64,000 nucleotides of DNA from Lachnospiraceae bacterium (lineage in GTDB: Bacteria > Bacillota > Clostridia > Lachnospirales > Lachnospiraceae): positions 49,330-113,329 of the forward strand of contig CAJTGB010000014.1 in assembly GCA_910575835.1 (NCBI GenBank), read 5' to 3'. Positions 14,862-24,466 of the stretch are shown here, one piece after another. How positions within the stretch are numbered: position 1 is the first letter of the stretch; every line of letters begins with the position of its first letter. The notes beneath the pieces are model-generated. The model worked only from the letters and a program-made list of their open reading frames with translations, was not told where the DNA came from and searched no databases. Position numbers and translations under genes: made by a program.

Positions 14862-16694
14862 ATGGCAAAACATGCAAAGAATATATATAAGAAAAAATTT
14901 TCAAAATTCATGCAGAAGAAGCTAGTATTGTTGTTTGTGGCGATTATACTAGCTTTTGCTGTATTGATAGGCAGGATCACATATATCAATGCGTCCAGCG
15001 GTTCCAGCTATACGAAGATGGTACTGGACCAGCAGCAGTATGACAGCCGGTCGATTCCTTTCAAACGGGGAGATATCGTGGACCGCAACGGCACCAAGAT
15101 CGCAACCAGCGAGAGAGTCTACAATGTGATTCTGGACGTCAAGGTCATGTGCAGCAAGGAGGAATATATCGAACCCACGATACAAGTGCTTGCGGAATGT
15201 TTTGGTATTGAGGAAGAGAAGGTACGGGGCGTCATGGAGGAGAGTCCTTCGAGCAGGTACAGTATTCTTCTGAAAGGGATCGATTATAACACGGCGCAGA
15301 GGTTCGAAGAGATCGATAACGATGAGAAGAATTATCCCAATGTCAAAGGAATCTGGCTGGAGGATGATTATATCCGAAGATATCCGTACAATACGCTTGC
15401 CAGTGATGTGATCGGGTTCACGGTCAACGGCAATGTGGGAAGCAATGGGATCGAAGCGGCGTACAATTCGATCCTCAACGGCACGGACGGGAAGGAATAC
15501 GGTTATCTGGATGAGGACTCGACCTTTGCGCGGACGGTGAAGGAGCCGGAGAACGGCGATACGGTCGTGTCGACTATCGACCTCCAGGTACAGAGTATTG
15601 TGGAGAAGCATATCCTGGCGTTTAACGAGGCGCACAGGAACGGGGTTACGCCGGGAGAGGGAAGCAAGACCACAGCGGTGATGGTGATGAATCCCCAGAA
15701 CGGAGAGATCCTGGCGGAGGCTTCCTATCCGAATTATGATCTGAATCAGCCGAGAGATCTGTCGAAGTATTATGCGGAGGAAGCGTTAGCTGTTATGACG
15801 GACGACGAGAAGATCGAGAAGCTGAATCAACTGTGGAATAATTTCTGTGTCAGCGAGGCCTATGAGCCGGGTTCGACATTCAAGCCGTTTACCATATCGG
15901 CGGGGTTAGAGACAGGAACGCTGACGGGAGGAGAGGGATATACCTGCGGAGGTATGCTGCATATAGGGGATCATGATATCCATTGCAGCAACCGTGAGGG
16001 ACACGGACCGCAGTCGCTTAAGCGTTCATTGGAGAACTCCTGCAACGTTGCGCTGATGCAGATCGGCCAATCTCTTGGGAAGGAGGAATTCAGCCGTTAT
16101 CAGAAATTATTCGGCTTCGGCGAATTTACCGGGATAGACCTTCCGGGAGAAGCCCAGGGATTGCTGTATGATGCAGAGAGCATGGATGCGGCCAGTCTTG
16201 CAACTAACGCGTTCGGGCAGAATTTTAACGTGACGATGACACAGCTGTGCGCGTCGTTCTGTTCCCTTATCAACGGCGGAGATTATTATAAGCCTCATGT
16301 GGTCAGACAGATCTGGGATAAGAACGGGAATCTTATCGAGAACAAGAATCCGGTACTGCTTAAGAAAACCATTTCAAAAGAGACCAGTGATATTATCAAG
16401 GATTATATGCTTGGAGTAGTACAGGAAGGTACCGGCGCGAAGGCAGGAGTCGCAGGCTATGATATCGGCGGCAAGACAGGCACGGCGGAGAAGCAGCCCA
16501 GAGGAAACGGGAAATATCTGGTATCCTTTATCGGCTATGCGCCGCAGGAGAATCCGCAGGTAGTCGTGTATGTGGTCGTGGATGAGCCGAATGTGGCGGA
16601 ACAGGCATCCAGTTCCTACGCTATGCAGATCGCGTCCGATATAATGGCGGAGATCTTCCCGTATCTCGGGGTGGAGAAGGGAGCCGCGAATTAG
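14862..16694 (+). CDS. ftsI: division-specific class B penicillin-binding protein
   Basis: 610 residues, 7 bases after ftsL. An N-terminal signal anchor (LVLLFVAIILAFAVLIGRI) is followed by the PBP dimerisation domain (RGDIVDRNGTKIATS) and a transpeptidase domain. The active-site motifs are all present: SxxK as Ser338-T-F-Lys341, SxN as Ser393-C-Asn395, and KTG as Lys538-T-Gly540. It cross-links septal peptidoglycan with an FtsW partner. No PASTA domains are present. It is the first of two tandem class B PBPs, like pbpB and spoVD in Bacillus subtilis. Confidence 0.92.
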   Translation: MAKHAKNIYKKKFSKFMQKKLVLLFVAIILAFAVLIGRITYINASSGSSYTKMVLDQQQYDSRSIPFKRGDIVDRNGTKIATSERVYNVILDVKVMCSKEEYIEPTIQVLAECFGIEEEKVRGVMEESPSSRYSILLKGIDYNTAQRFEEIDNDEKNYPNVKGIWLEDDYIRRYPYNTLASDVIGFTVNGNVGSNGIEAAYNSILNGTDGKEYGYLDEDSTFARTVKEPENGDTVVSTIDLQVQSIVEKHILAFNEAHRNGVTPGEGSKTTAVMVMNPQNGEILAEASYPNYDLNQPRDLSKYYAEEALAVMTDDEKIEKLNQLWNNFCVSEAYEPGSTFKPFTISAGLETGTLTGGEGYTCGGMLHIGDHDIHCSNREGHGPQSLKRSLENSCNVALMQIGQSLGKEEFSRYQKLFGFGEFTGIDLPGEAQGLLYDAESMDAASLATNAFGQNFNVTMTQLCASFCSLINGGDYYKPHVVRQIWDKNGNLIENKNPVLLKKTISKETSDIIKDYMLGVVQEGTGAKAGVAGYDIGGKTGTAEKQPRGNGKYLVSFIGYAPQENPQVVVYVVVDEPNVAEQASSSYAMQIASDIMAEIFPYLGVEKGAAN

Positions 16695-16728
16695 TTAAAA
16701 AAGGTACTTGGCCCAATTTCCGATTCAT

Positions 16729-16780
16729 AACCTTGCAAAAGCTATAATAAATTATAAAAACAGCTTTTGCGAGGTTTTTA
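16729..16780 (+). promoter_or_regulatory. hairpin covering the RBS of the spoVD-like gene
   Basis: AACCTTGCAAAAGCT (16729-16743) pairs with AGCTTTTGCGAGGTT (16762-16776) as a 15-base-pair stem with one G-T wobble, followed by a T-run. The only Shine-Dalgarno candidate, GAGG at 16771-16774, is inside the 3' arm. It can act as a terminator after ftsI, as a translation lock, or both. Confidence 0.7.
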
Positions 16781-16784
16781 TATT

Positions 16785-18509
16785 ATGAAGAATAAGACAT
16801 ATAATAAGAAGAAGATCCTGGTAGTATTTCTCTGCGCGACGGCGGTTATATTTGCGCTTGTAGGAAGGCTTGTATATCTGATGATATTTGACGCAAAATA
16901 TTATCAGAAGAAGGCTGAGGACCTGCATGAGAGGGAGCGGGAGATCAAGGCGGCAAGGGGGGAGATCCTGGACGCGAAGGGGGAAGTGCTTGCGACCAAC
17001 AAGACGGTATGTACCATATCGGTGATCCACAGCCAGATCAAGGAACCGGAGAAGGTGATAAAGACGCTTGCCGAGGCGCTTGAAATGGATGAAGACACTG
17101 TGCGCAAAAGGGTGGAGAAGGTGTCTTCCATGGAGAGGATCAAGACGAACGTGGATAAGGAGACGGGAGATGTGATCCGCAACATGGAGCTTGACGGAGT
17201 GAAGGTCGACGAGGATTTTAAGCGTTACTATCCGCATAATGAGCTGGCTTCCAAGGTGCTTGGCTTCACAGGGGGAGATAACCAGGGGATTATTGGACTG
17301 GAGGTAAAGTACGAAGAATATTTGAAGGGTCAGAACGGCACCATACTGACAACAACGGACGCGCGGGGAGTCGAGCTTGACGGAGTCGCGGAAGACCGGG
17401 TGGAGCCGGTAGCGGGCAATACGCTTCAGATCAGCCTGGATTATAACATCCAGATGTATGCGCAGCAGATGGCGGAGAAGGTGATGGAGGAGAAGCAGGC
17501 CGACAGGGTCGGGATCCTGCTTATGAATCCCCAGAACGGTGAGATCCTTGCTATGGTCAATGTGCCGGAATTCGATCTGAACGATCCGTTTACCCTGAAT
17601 ACGGGAGAAGATCCGGCGTCGATGTCGGATGAGAAGCGGCAGGACGCATTGAACCAGATGTGGAGGAACGGATGTATCAACGACACCTATGAACCGGGCT
17701 CTACATTTAAGATCATCACGGCGTCTGCCTGTTTAGAGGAGGGGGTCGTGAAGCTTGAGGATAACTTCAGCTGTCCGGGCTACCGGGTGGTTGAGGACCG
17801 TAAGATCCGCTGCCATAAGGTGGGCGGCCACGGCGGGGAGACATTTGTACAGGGGATCCAGAATTCCTGCAATCCGGTATTTATTGACATCGGGCTTCGG
17901 CTTGGGACGGATGATTTCTACAAGTATTTTAAGCAGTTTGGTCTGATGGATATGACAGGGGTGGATCTTCCGGGGGAAGCCGGGACCATTATGCACAAGA
18001 AGGAGAATGTAGGGCTTGTGGAGCTTGCGACCATGAGTTTTGGACAGTCTTTTCAGGTGACGCCCATGCAGATGGCCACAACGGTGAGTTCACTGATCAA
18101 TGGGGGCAGGAGGGTCACGCCGCATTTCGGCGTGAGAGTTCTTGACGCCGACGGAAAAGAGGTAGAAGAGTTCCAATATGAGGAGAAGGGAAATATTATA
18201 TCAGAGGAGACTTCCGCTTCCATGCGGATGCTGCTTGAAAGTGTAGTGTCAGAAGGCTCCGGGAAAAATGCTTACATAGAAGGCTACGCCATCGGCGGCA
18301 AGACGGCCACATCCCAGACATTGCCCAGAAGCGCCAATAAGTACATATCTTCTTTTATTGGATTTGCTCCGGCTGACGATCCGCAGATCTTGGGAATATG
18401 TGTGATCTATGACCCGCAGGGAGTCTATTATGGGGGGACGATCGCCGCTCCGGTAATACGGAATATATTTGAGAGCGTATTACCGTATCTTGGCATTGAA
18501 AAAGAGTAA
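16785..18509 (+). CDS. spoVD: SpoVD-like class B penicillin-binding protein
   Basis: 574 residues from ATG 16785. It has an N-terminal membrane anchor (VVFLCATAVIFALVGRLVYL), a PBP dimerisation domain (ARGEILDAKGEVLATN) and a transpeptidase domain with Ser306-T-F-Lys309 and Ser361-C-Asn363. The third motif reads Lys506-Thr-Ala508 instead of KTG. Tandem position after ftsI and before mraY matches spoVD, which makes spore cortex with SpoVE. No PASTA domain is seen. The ribosome-binding site is enclosed in a 15-base-pair hairpin. It could also be a vegetative PBP; the sporulation role is inferred from position. Confidence 0.8.
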   Translation: MKNKTYNKKKILVVFLCATAVIFALVGRLVYLMIFDAKYYQKKAEDLHEREREIKAARGEILDAKGEVLATNKTVCTISVIHSQIKEPEKVIKTLAEALEMDEDTVRKRVEKVSSMERIKTNVDKETGDVIRNMELDGVKVDEDFKRYYPHNELASKVLGFTGGDNQGIIGLEVKYEEYLKGQNGTILTTTDARGVELDGVAEDRVEPVAGNTLQISLDYNIQMYAQQMAEKVMEEKQADRVGILLMNPQNGEILAMVNVPEFDLNDPFTLNTGEDPASMSDEKRQDALNQMWRNGCINDTYEPGSTFKIITASACLEEGVVKLEDNFSCPGYRVVEDRKIRCHKVGGHGGETFVQGIQNSCNPVFIDIGLRLGTDDFYKYFKQFGLMDMTGVDLPGEAGTIMHKKENVGLVELATMSFGQSFQVTPMQMATTVSSLINGGRRVTPHFGVRVLDADGKEVEEFQYEEKGNIISEETSASMRMLLESVVSEGSGKNAYIEGYAIGGKTATSQTLPRSANKYISSFIGFAPADDPQILGICVIYDPQGVYYGGTIAAPVIRNIFESVLPYLGIEKE

Positions 18510-18586
18510 GAAATGAAGTATACTAAAATACTGGTATCACAGAGTTGAGAAAAGAATGATTAACGAAAGAAACAAAGAGGTGGATT

Positions 18587-19543
18587 ATGGATTATAAAAT
18601 AGTTATTCCGGTTTTGATCGCATTTGCGCTGAGTGTGGTTATGGGACCATTGATCATTCCGGTGCTCAGAAGACTTAAGATGGGACAGACGGAGAGAGAG
18701 GACGGTGTAAAATCGCACCTTAAGAAGGCCGGTACGCCGACGATGGGTGGTGTGATCATACTGCTGAGCGTGGTGGTCACGTCCGTATTCTATATCAGGG
18801 ATTACCCCAAGATCATTCCGATCCTGTTTGTAACCCTTGGTTTCGGACTGATCGGATTCCTGGACGACTACCTGAAGGTTGTCATGAAGCGTTCTGACGG
18901 ACTATTTCCCAGACAGAAGATGGCGCTGCAGATCGTAGTGACTGCCGTGTTTGCGTTTTATATGGTGAAGTTTACCGACGTGTCTCTTGCCATGCTGATC
19001 CCGTTTACAGGAGGGATGTACTGGAATGTCGGCTGGCTTGCGATTCCGGTCATGTTCATCGCTGTGATCGGCACTGTGAACGGAGTGAATTTTACTGACG
19101 GCCTGGACGGCCTGGCGTCCAGTGTGACCGTGCTTGTAGCGACGTTTTTTACGGTGGTTGCGATCGGGACGCAGAGCGGTATTGAGCCTGTCACCTGCGC
19201 GGTGGTGGGAGCGCTGATGGGATTTCTGCTCTTCAACGTTTATCCGGCCAGCGTATTCATGGGGGATACAGGTTCTCTTGCCCTTGGCGGATTTGTTGCA
19301 TCTACGGCATATATGCTGCAGATGCCTATATTCATCATTATCGTGGGCATGATCTATCTGGTGGAAGTATTATCGGTTATGATCCAGGTAACATATTTTA
19401 AGAAGACAGGCGGCAAGCGTATCTTTAAGATGGCGCCGATACATCACCATTTTGAGTTATGCGGATGGTCAGAGACCAGAGTAGTGGCGGTATTCGCTAT
19501 CATCACGGCGATACTGTGCCTGATCGCGCTGATGGCTATGTAG
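18587..19543 (+). CDS. mraY: phospho-N-acetylmuramoyl-pentapeptide transferase
   Basis: 318 residues, about ten membrane segments, with GAGGTGG before the ATG. Conserved blocks are KKAGTPTMGGV near residue 47, FLDDYLKV with the two catalytic-region aspartates, NFTDGLDGLA, MGDTGSLALGG and the cytoplasmic IHHHFEL. MraY moves phospho-MurNAc-pentapeptide from UDP to undecaprenyl phosphate, giving lipid I. It stands in its usual place before murD. Length is typical of Gram-positive forms. Confidence 0.97.
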   Translation: MDYKIVIPVLIAFALSVVMGPLIIPVLRRLKMGQTEREDGVKSHLKKAGTPTMGGVIILLSVVVTSVFYIRDYPKIIPILFVTLGFGLIGFLDDYLKVVMKRSDGLFPRQKMALQIVVTAVFAFYMVKFTDVSLAMLIPFTGGMYWNVGWLAIPVMFIAVIGTVNGVNFTDGLDGLASSVTVLVATFFTVVAIGTQSGIEPVTCAVVGALMGFLLFNVYPASVFMGDTGSLALGGFVASTAYMLQMPIFIIIVGMIYLVEVLSVMIQVTYFKKTGGKRIFKMAPIHHHFELCGWSETRVVAVFAIITAILCLIALMAM

Positions 19544-19573
19544 GATGTTTACGAACAGGAGGAGACATTGAAT

Positions 19574-20926
19574 ATGGAAGTAACAGGGAAAAGAGTCCTG
19601 GTATTCGGCTCGGGGATCAGCGGGATCGGTGCGGCAGGGCTTCTGCTTGAGCAGGGAGCAGAGGTGGTGCTCTATGACGGGAACGAGAAGCTGTCAGAAT
19701 CAGATCTGCGCAGGAAGCTTGGAGGAGACGGCCGTGTCAGGATCGTGATCGGCGCGTTCCCGGAAGAATTGCCTGATATGCTGGACATCGCCGTGTTAAG
19801 CCCGGGAGTTCCGACGGACCTTCCGGCTGTGAATCAGATGAGGGAGCGGGGAGTCCTGATCACAGGAGAAGTGGAGCTTGCTTATGAGGCTGGCAAGGGA
19901 GATGTGCTTGCAATTACCGGGACCAACGGGAAGACTACTACGACGGCGCTTCTGGGGGAGATCATGAAGGCGTACCGGGAGCAGGTATTCGTGGTGGGCA
20001 ATATCGGCAATCCATATACGGAGGCAGTCAAAGAGATGACGGAGGATTCGGTTACAGTCGCGGAGATGAGCAGCTTCCAGCTTGAAACGATCCTGGACTT
20101 CAGGCCGAAGGTCAGCGCGATCCTGAATTTCACACCGGATCATCTGAACCGGCATCATACAATGGAAGCTTATGTGAACGCGAAGAAGAATATTGCCAGG
20201 AACCAGAACGGGGAAGATTACTGCATCCTGAATTATGAAGATGAGCTGACCAGAGAATTCGGAGAAAATATAGAAGCGCAGGTTCTATATTTCAGCAGCC
20301 AGCGTAAACTAGAAAAGGGGATCTGTCTGGAGGACGGCTGTATCATCTACCGGAACGGCGGGACGGTTCCTATCTGCAAGGTAAATGAGTTAAACCTTCT
20401 GGGAACCCACAACTATGAGAATGTTATGGCGGCGTCCGCCATGGCGCTGGTGTACGGTGTTCCGGCAGAGATCGTGAGAAGATGCGTCATGGAGTTCAAG
20501 GGTGTGGAGCATCGCATTGAGTATGTGGCGGAAAAAGGCGGGGTCGTCTATTATAATGATTCCAAAGGAACGAACCCGGATGCCGCGATCAAGGGAATTC
20601 AGGCGATGAACCGTCCGACCGTCCTGATCGGAGGCGGATATGACAAGGATTCTGTGTATACGGAGTGGATCAGGAGCTTCGATGGCAAGGTGAAGAAGCT
20701 GATCCTGCTCGGGGAGACGAAGGATAAGATTGCAAGAGACGCCAGGGAGTGCGGATTTGAGTCGTATGTGTTTGCCGGCACATTTGACGAGGCGGTGCTT
20801 AAGGCGGCAGAATATGCAAGGCCGGGAGACGCAGTTCTGCTGTCGCCGGCATGTGCAAGCTGGGATATGTTTCCAAGCTATGAAGTACGCGGAGAGAAGT
20901 TCAAAGAGATTGTAAATTCCTTATAA
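19574..20926 (+). CDS. murD: UDP-N-acetylmuramoylalanine--D-glutamate ligase
   Basis: About 450 residues. ATG 19574 is used; TTG at 19568 is 5 bases after AGGAGGAG and is an alternative. The N-terminus has a Rossmann-like FGSGISGIGAA motif. The ATP-binding loop is ITGTNGKTTTT and the Mur ligase signature continues with NFTPDHLNRH and HRIEYV. MurD adds D-glutamate to UDP-MurNAc-L-alanine in the cytoplasm. It lies 30 bases after mraY and 13 bases before the SEDS gene. murG, which often follows, is absent. Confidence 0.96.
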   Translation: MEVTGKRVLVFGSGISGIGAAGLLLEQGAEVVLYDGNEKLSESDLRRKLGGDGRVRIVIGAFPEELPDMLDIAVLSPGVPTDLPAVNQMRERGVLITGEVELAYEAGKGDVLAITGTNGKTTTTALLGEIMKAYREQVFVVGNIGNPYTEAVKEMTEDSVTVAEMSSFQLETILDFRPKVSAILNFTPDHLNRHHTMEAYVNAKKNIARNQNGEDYCILNYEDELTREFGENIEAQVLYFSSQRKLEKGICLEDGCIIYRNGGTVPICKVNELNLLGTHNYENVMAASAMALVYGVPAEIVRRCVMEFKGVEHRIEYVAEKGGVVYYNDSKGTNPDAAIKGIQAMNRPTVLIGGGYDKDSVYTEWIRSFDGKVKKLILLGETKDKIARDARECGFESYVFAGTFDEAVLKAAEYARPGDAVLLSPACASWDMFPSYEVRGEKFKEIVNSL

Positions 20927-20939
20927 GGAGTGGCAGATA

Positions 20940-22022
20940 TTGACACAGTCTAACAACAGAAGGCTTGATTATACACTTCTTACCGCGTTATTCATGCTCG
21001 TGGTCATGGGGCTTGTGATCCTCTACAGTACGAGCGCGTATAATGGTGAGGTGAAGTTCCACGATTCATTTTATTATCTGAAGAAGCAGGTATTTGCGAC
21101 ATTGCTTGGGATTGCCGGGATGTATGTGGCAGCCAATATGGATTACCACGTGTGGCGCCATGTGGCGGCACTGGGATATCTGACAGCGATTCTTCTGTCA
21201 GTGGCGGTCTTGTTTATAGGCGACGAGATCAACGGGTCCAAAAGATGGCTGTCTTTGGGGCCTTTTTCTTTTCAGCCGTCGGAATTCGCCAAGGTAGCCG
21301 TCATTCTGTTTCTTGCCCATATGGTGACGAAGAACGCGAAAGATATCGGGAAGATGCGAACCATGATCAAGATCATGGTCACGATCCTGCCGATCGTGGG
21401 TCTGGTCGGGGCGAGCAACCTGAGTACGGCGATCATTATCCTGGGAATAGGCGTGATTCTGATATTTGTCGCAAGTCCCAAATACGGTCAGTTTATATTC
21501 ATGGGGATCCTGGGGATCGGTTTTATGGCGATCTTCCTTGCGCTTGAAAGCTACCGTCTGGAGCGGCTTGCGATATGGCGGAACCCGGAGGCTTATGAGA
21601 AGGGATATCAGACCTTGCAGGGATTGTATGCCATAGGTTCGGGCGGACTGTTCGGCCGGGGGCTTGGCGGAAGTATACAGAAGCTAGGATTCGTCCCGGA
21701 GGCGCAGAATGATATGATATTTTCTATTATTTGCGAGGAGTTGGGGTTGTTTGGAGCCGGATTTATCCTGATTTTGTTCCTGATCCTGATCTGGCGTTTC
21801 TTCGTGATCGCTACTCATGCGGGCGATCTGTTCGGAGCGCTGATTGCTGCCGGGGCTATGGGACATATGATGATTCAGGTAATATTGAATATAGCGGTAG
21901 TCACCAATACGATTCCCAATACGGGGATCACGCTGCCCTTTATCAGTTACGGGGGGACGTCGGTGGTGTTTCTTCTTGTGGAAATGGGGCTTGTGCTGAG
22001 CGTGTCATCTCTGGTAAAATAA
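20940..22022 (+). CDS. ftsW: SEDS-family FtsW/SpoVE glycosyltransferase
   Basis: 360 residues. The start is TTG at 20940 behind AAGGAGTG; the next ATG lies inside the first membrane segment. About ten membrane segments are present with LLTALFMLVVMGLVILYSTS, GSKRWLSLGPFSFQPSEFAK, AIGSGGLFGRGLGGS and NTIPNTGITLPFISYGGTS. FtsW and SpoVE polymerise lipid II at the septum or in the spore cortex with a class B PBP. Its place in the cluster near ftsI and a spoVD-like gene fits either role. It is more FtsW-like than the gene at 9938. Confidence 0.88.
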   Translation: MTQSNNRRLDYTLLTALFMLVVMGLVILYSTSAYNGEVKFHDSFYYLKKQVFATLLGIAGMYVAANMDYHVWRHVAALGYLTAILLSVAVLFIGDEINGSKRWLSLGPFSFQPSEFAKVAVILFLAHMVTKNAKDIGKMRTMIKIMVTILPIVGLVGASNLSTAIIILGIGVILIFVASPKYGQFIFMGILGIGFMAIFLALESYRLERLAIWRNPEAYEKGYQTLQGLYAIGSGGLFGRGLGGSIQKLGFVPEAQNDMIFSIICEELGLFGAGFILILFLILIWRFFVIATHAGDLFGALIAAGAMGHMMIQVILNIAVVTNTIPNTGITLPFISYGGTSVVFLLVEMGLVLSVSSLVK

Positions 22023-22071
22023 AAACATTCCGAAAGAGAACGGACAGGGGCGAGAGGGAGCAGGATATTTC

Positions 22072-22920
22072 ATGAGAGACAGAGAGATCCCGGAAAGGGA
22101 GAGGTCAGGAGAAGGACCAAGGAGAAGGAAAAGAAAGAAAAAGAAGTCGCACAGACTCTATGCTTTTGTTGTGCTGGTATTTGGAATTGCGATTATAGCG
22201 GTTGCTTTCATGCTGCTTTTTTATGTGCAGAAGATAGAGGTCAGCGGCAATGAATATACGGCGGAAGATGAGATCATAGAGGCGGTCAAGGATGATCGGC
22301 TGTCAATGAATTCTCTGTATATTCTGGGGAAATATGCCTTGGGGAAGGGTACGGTCATCCCTTGTCTGGATCAGATGAAGGTCCGTATGAAGAATCCCTG
22401 GACCCTGAAGGTAGAGGTGAGGGAGAAGCCGATCGTCGGTTACATACAGAACGGTGAGAAGTACGGGTACTTCGATAAGGAGGGACTGGTGGTCTGTGAG
22501 TCTTCTTCGCTGATGGAAGGGCTTCCTTATATCGAAGGGATAGAGGTCGGAGAGATTCGGCTGTACCGTCATCTGAAAAGCGGCGATACGGGGATCTTCG
22601 AGCAGATCCTTGAGACTTCGAAGGAAGTGACCAAGTATGAACTGGTTACGGACAGGATCGTGTGTGAGGAGGATAATATCTGCCTGTATGTCGGGAATGT
22701 CAGGATATGTCTGGGAGAGAGCGTATCTTCTGCGCAGATTGCGCAGATCGAGCCGATTCTTGAGAAATTGGGGAATCAGGAAGGGACGCTGCACTTAGAG
22801 CACTATACTGAGATGAGCAAGACGATCACCTTCGAGGCGGGGCCTGTTTCTGAGGAATTGCAGCCGGAATTGGAAGCGGATCCGCAGGAACCGTCGGAAG
22901 AGCCGGGAGAAACGGGTTAG
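22072..22920 (+). CDS. ftsQ: FtsQ/DivIB-type division protein
   Basis: 282 residues. A cytoplasmic tail very rich in Arg and Lys (RRRKRKKKKSHR) precedes one membrane segment (FVVLVFGIAIIAVAFMLLFY). A POTRA domain follows, starting at VQKIEVSGNEYTAEDEI, then the FtsQ/DivIB beta domain with VREKPIVGYIQNG. The extreme C-terminus is acidic. The protein links early and late division factors and binds FtsL. The gene order ftsW-ftsQ-ftsZ supports the call. A small hairpin (TCCTTAAC/GTTAAGGA) lies right after the stop. Confidence 0.88.
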   Translation: MRDREIPERERSGEGPRRRKRKKKKSHRLYAFVVLVFGIAIIAVAFMLLFYVQKIEVSGNEYTAEDEIIEAVKDDRLSMNSLYILGKYALGKGTVIPCLDQMKVRMKNPWTLKVEVREKPIVGYIQNGEKYGYFDKEGLVVCESSSLMEGLPYIEGIEVGEIRLYRHLKSGDTGIFEQILETSKEVTKYELVTDRIVCEEDNICLYVGNVRICLGESVSSAQIAQIEPILEKLGNQEGTLHLEHYTEMSKTITFEAGPVSEELQPELEADPQEPSEEPGETG

Positions 22921-22927
22921 ATATCCG

Positions 22928-22947
22928 TCCTTAACGCGGGTTAAGGA
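22928..22947 (+). other. small hairpin after ftsQ
   Basis: TCCTTAAC pairs with GTTAAGGA over a 4-base loop. There is no T-run, so it is not a standard terminator; it may protect or attenuate the transcript before ftsZ. Confidence 0.4.
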
Positions 22948-22988
22948 TAGGCAATCAGAAGAAAATTAAGAAAAATAGAGGAATTCTA

Positions 22989-23017
22989 TTGATATTTTAT
23001 ACAAAAGTCTATATTAT
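22989..23017 (+). promoter_or_regulatory. candidate ftsZ promoter
   Basis: TTGATA (22989-22994), 17 bases, TATTAT (23012-23017), in an AT-rich stretch. A second -10-like TATAAT at 23067-23072 has only a poor -35. Confidence 0.5.
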
Positions 23018-23104
23018 ATAAGTATATATGGCAAAGAACACATTTCATTTGTTATTGTGTGGGATGTATAATATATAATAAGGATAACAAAGGAGGAGAA
23101 ACCC

Positions 23105-24343
23105 TTGCTAGAAATTAAAACGAACGAATCAGAAGCGGCGGCAAAAATTATTGTTGTTGGAGTCGGAGGAGGCGGCAATAATGCCGTGAACCGAATGATC
23201 GATGAACAGATTGCCGGTGTTGAGTTTATTGCGATTAATACAGACAAGCAGGCGCTTCAATTGTGCAAGGCGCCGACGCTGATGCAGATTGGAGAGAAGA
23301 TCACGAAGGGGCTTGGAGCGGGAGCAAGACCGGAGATCGGTGAGAAGGCTGCGGAAGAGAGCGCGGAAGAGGTATCATCAGCGCTTAAAGGCGCGGATAT
23401 GGTATTCGTGACCTGCGGTATGGGAGGCGGTACGGGTACCGGAGCGACGCCTGTCGTTGCCAGGATCGCGAAGGAATTAGGAGCGCTGACGGTCGGCGTT
23501 GTAACGAAGCCGTTCCGTTTTGAATCCAAGACGCGCATGAACAACGCCCTCTCAGGGATCGAGAAGCTTAAGGAGAGCGTAGATACACTGATCGTGATCC
23601 CTAATGACAAGCTGCTCGAGGTGGTAGACCGCCGGACGACCATGCCGGAGGCGCTTAAGAAGGCGGATGAGGTATTACAGCAGGGTATTCAGGGTATTAC
23701 GGACCTGATTAATGTACCGGCGCTGATCAACCTTGACTTTGCCGACGTTCAGACTGTAATGACGGACAAGGGTATAGCACATATCGGTATCGGACAGGGA
23801 AGAGGCGACGACAAGGCTCTCGAAGCCGTGAAGCAGGCGGTTTCCAGTCCGCTGCTTGAGACGACGATCGCCGGAGCGTCCCACGTGATCATCAATGTAT
23901 CAGGTGATATCACTCTGATGGATGCATCCGATGCGGCTGAGTACGTACAGGATCTCGCAGGAGAGGATGCGAATATTATCTTCGGAGCTATGTATGACGA
24001 TTCCAGAACAGACGAGGCGACGATCACCGTGATCGCTACCGGTCTTCACAACGTAGGCGGAAGTGCGTCCAAGCTTAAGTCAAGGCTTGAGACGCCGAGG
24101 AATTCTTCCATCGCCCACGGCGGAGTGGATATGCGCAGTCCTGTGTATGAGAGGCCACTGCAGCCAGGCGGGCAGGGAGGCGGAAGGCTTGACTACGGTA
24201 TGGGCGCACCGAAGGGAAGCGGCGCGACTGCGATGCCGAGGCGCCCGGTAGGGGGAACTGCACCTTCTCTGGATACACCAAGGACTCCAAGCAGCAAGGT
24301 GAAGGAGCAGTCTATTAAGATACCAGATTTTTTTAAGAAGTAA
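23105..24343 (+). CDS. ftsZ: cell division protein FtsZ
   Basis: 412 residues. The start is TTG at 23105 behind AAAGGAGGAG. The tubulin-type GTPase signature GGGTGTG is at residues 107-113, preceded by the N-terminal [13 protein letters not shown] loop. The synergy region contains [12 protein letters not shown] and [10 protein letters not shown] Gly- and Pro-rich linker leads to the conserved C-terminal peptide IKIPDFFKK, which binds membrane anchors. FtsZ polymerises into the ring that organises the septum. ftsA is not adjacent, so SepF may be the anchor. It ends the dcw cluster and is followed by a terminator. Confidence 0.98.
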   Translation: MLEIKTNESEAAAKIIVVGVGGGGNNAVNRMIDEQIAGVEFIAINTDKQALQLCKAPTLMQIGEKITKGLGAGARPEIGEKAAEESAEEVSSALKGADMVFVTCGMGGGTGTGATPVVARIAKELGALTVGVVTKPFRFESKTRMNNALSGIEKLKESVDTLIVIPNDKLLEVVDRRTTMPEALKKADEVLQQGIQGITDLINVPALINLDFADVQTVMTDKGIAHIGIGQGRGDDKALEAVKQAVSSPLLETTIAGASHVIINVSGDITLMDASDAAEYVQDLAGEDANIIFGAMYDDSRTDEATITVIATGLHNVGGSASKLKSRLETPRNSSIAHGGVDMRSPVYERPLQPGGQGGGRLDYGMGAPKGSGATAMPRRPVGGTAPSLDTPRTPSSKVKEQSIKIPDFFKK

Positions 24344-24371
24344 GCGGTATATTTTGAGACAATACAGATTC

Positions 24372-24400
24372 GGACACATTAATTGTGTCCGGGTCTTTTT
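24372..24400 (+). terminator. terminator after ftsZ
   Basis: GGACACA pairs with TGTGTCC over a 5-base loop; TTTTT follows at 24396. Confidence 0.85.
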
Positions 24401-24466
24401 ATGTCCGAGGATCTTTGTGCGAACATTTCGGGATTATGTGCGCATTTTTTACTTTATTCGGGGAGA

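Noticed and set aside
14949..15635. 228-codon minus-strand frame opposite ftsI
   Set aside because: Mirror of a clear gene; no binding site or family pattern.
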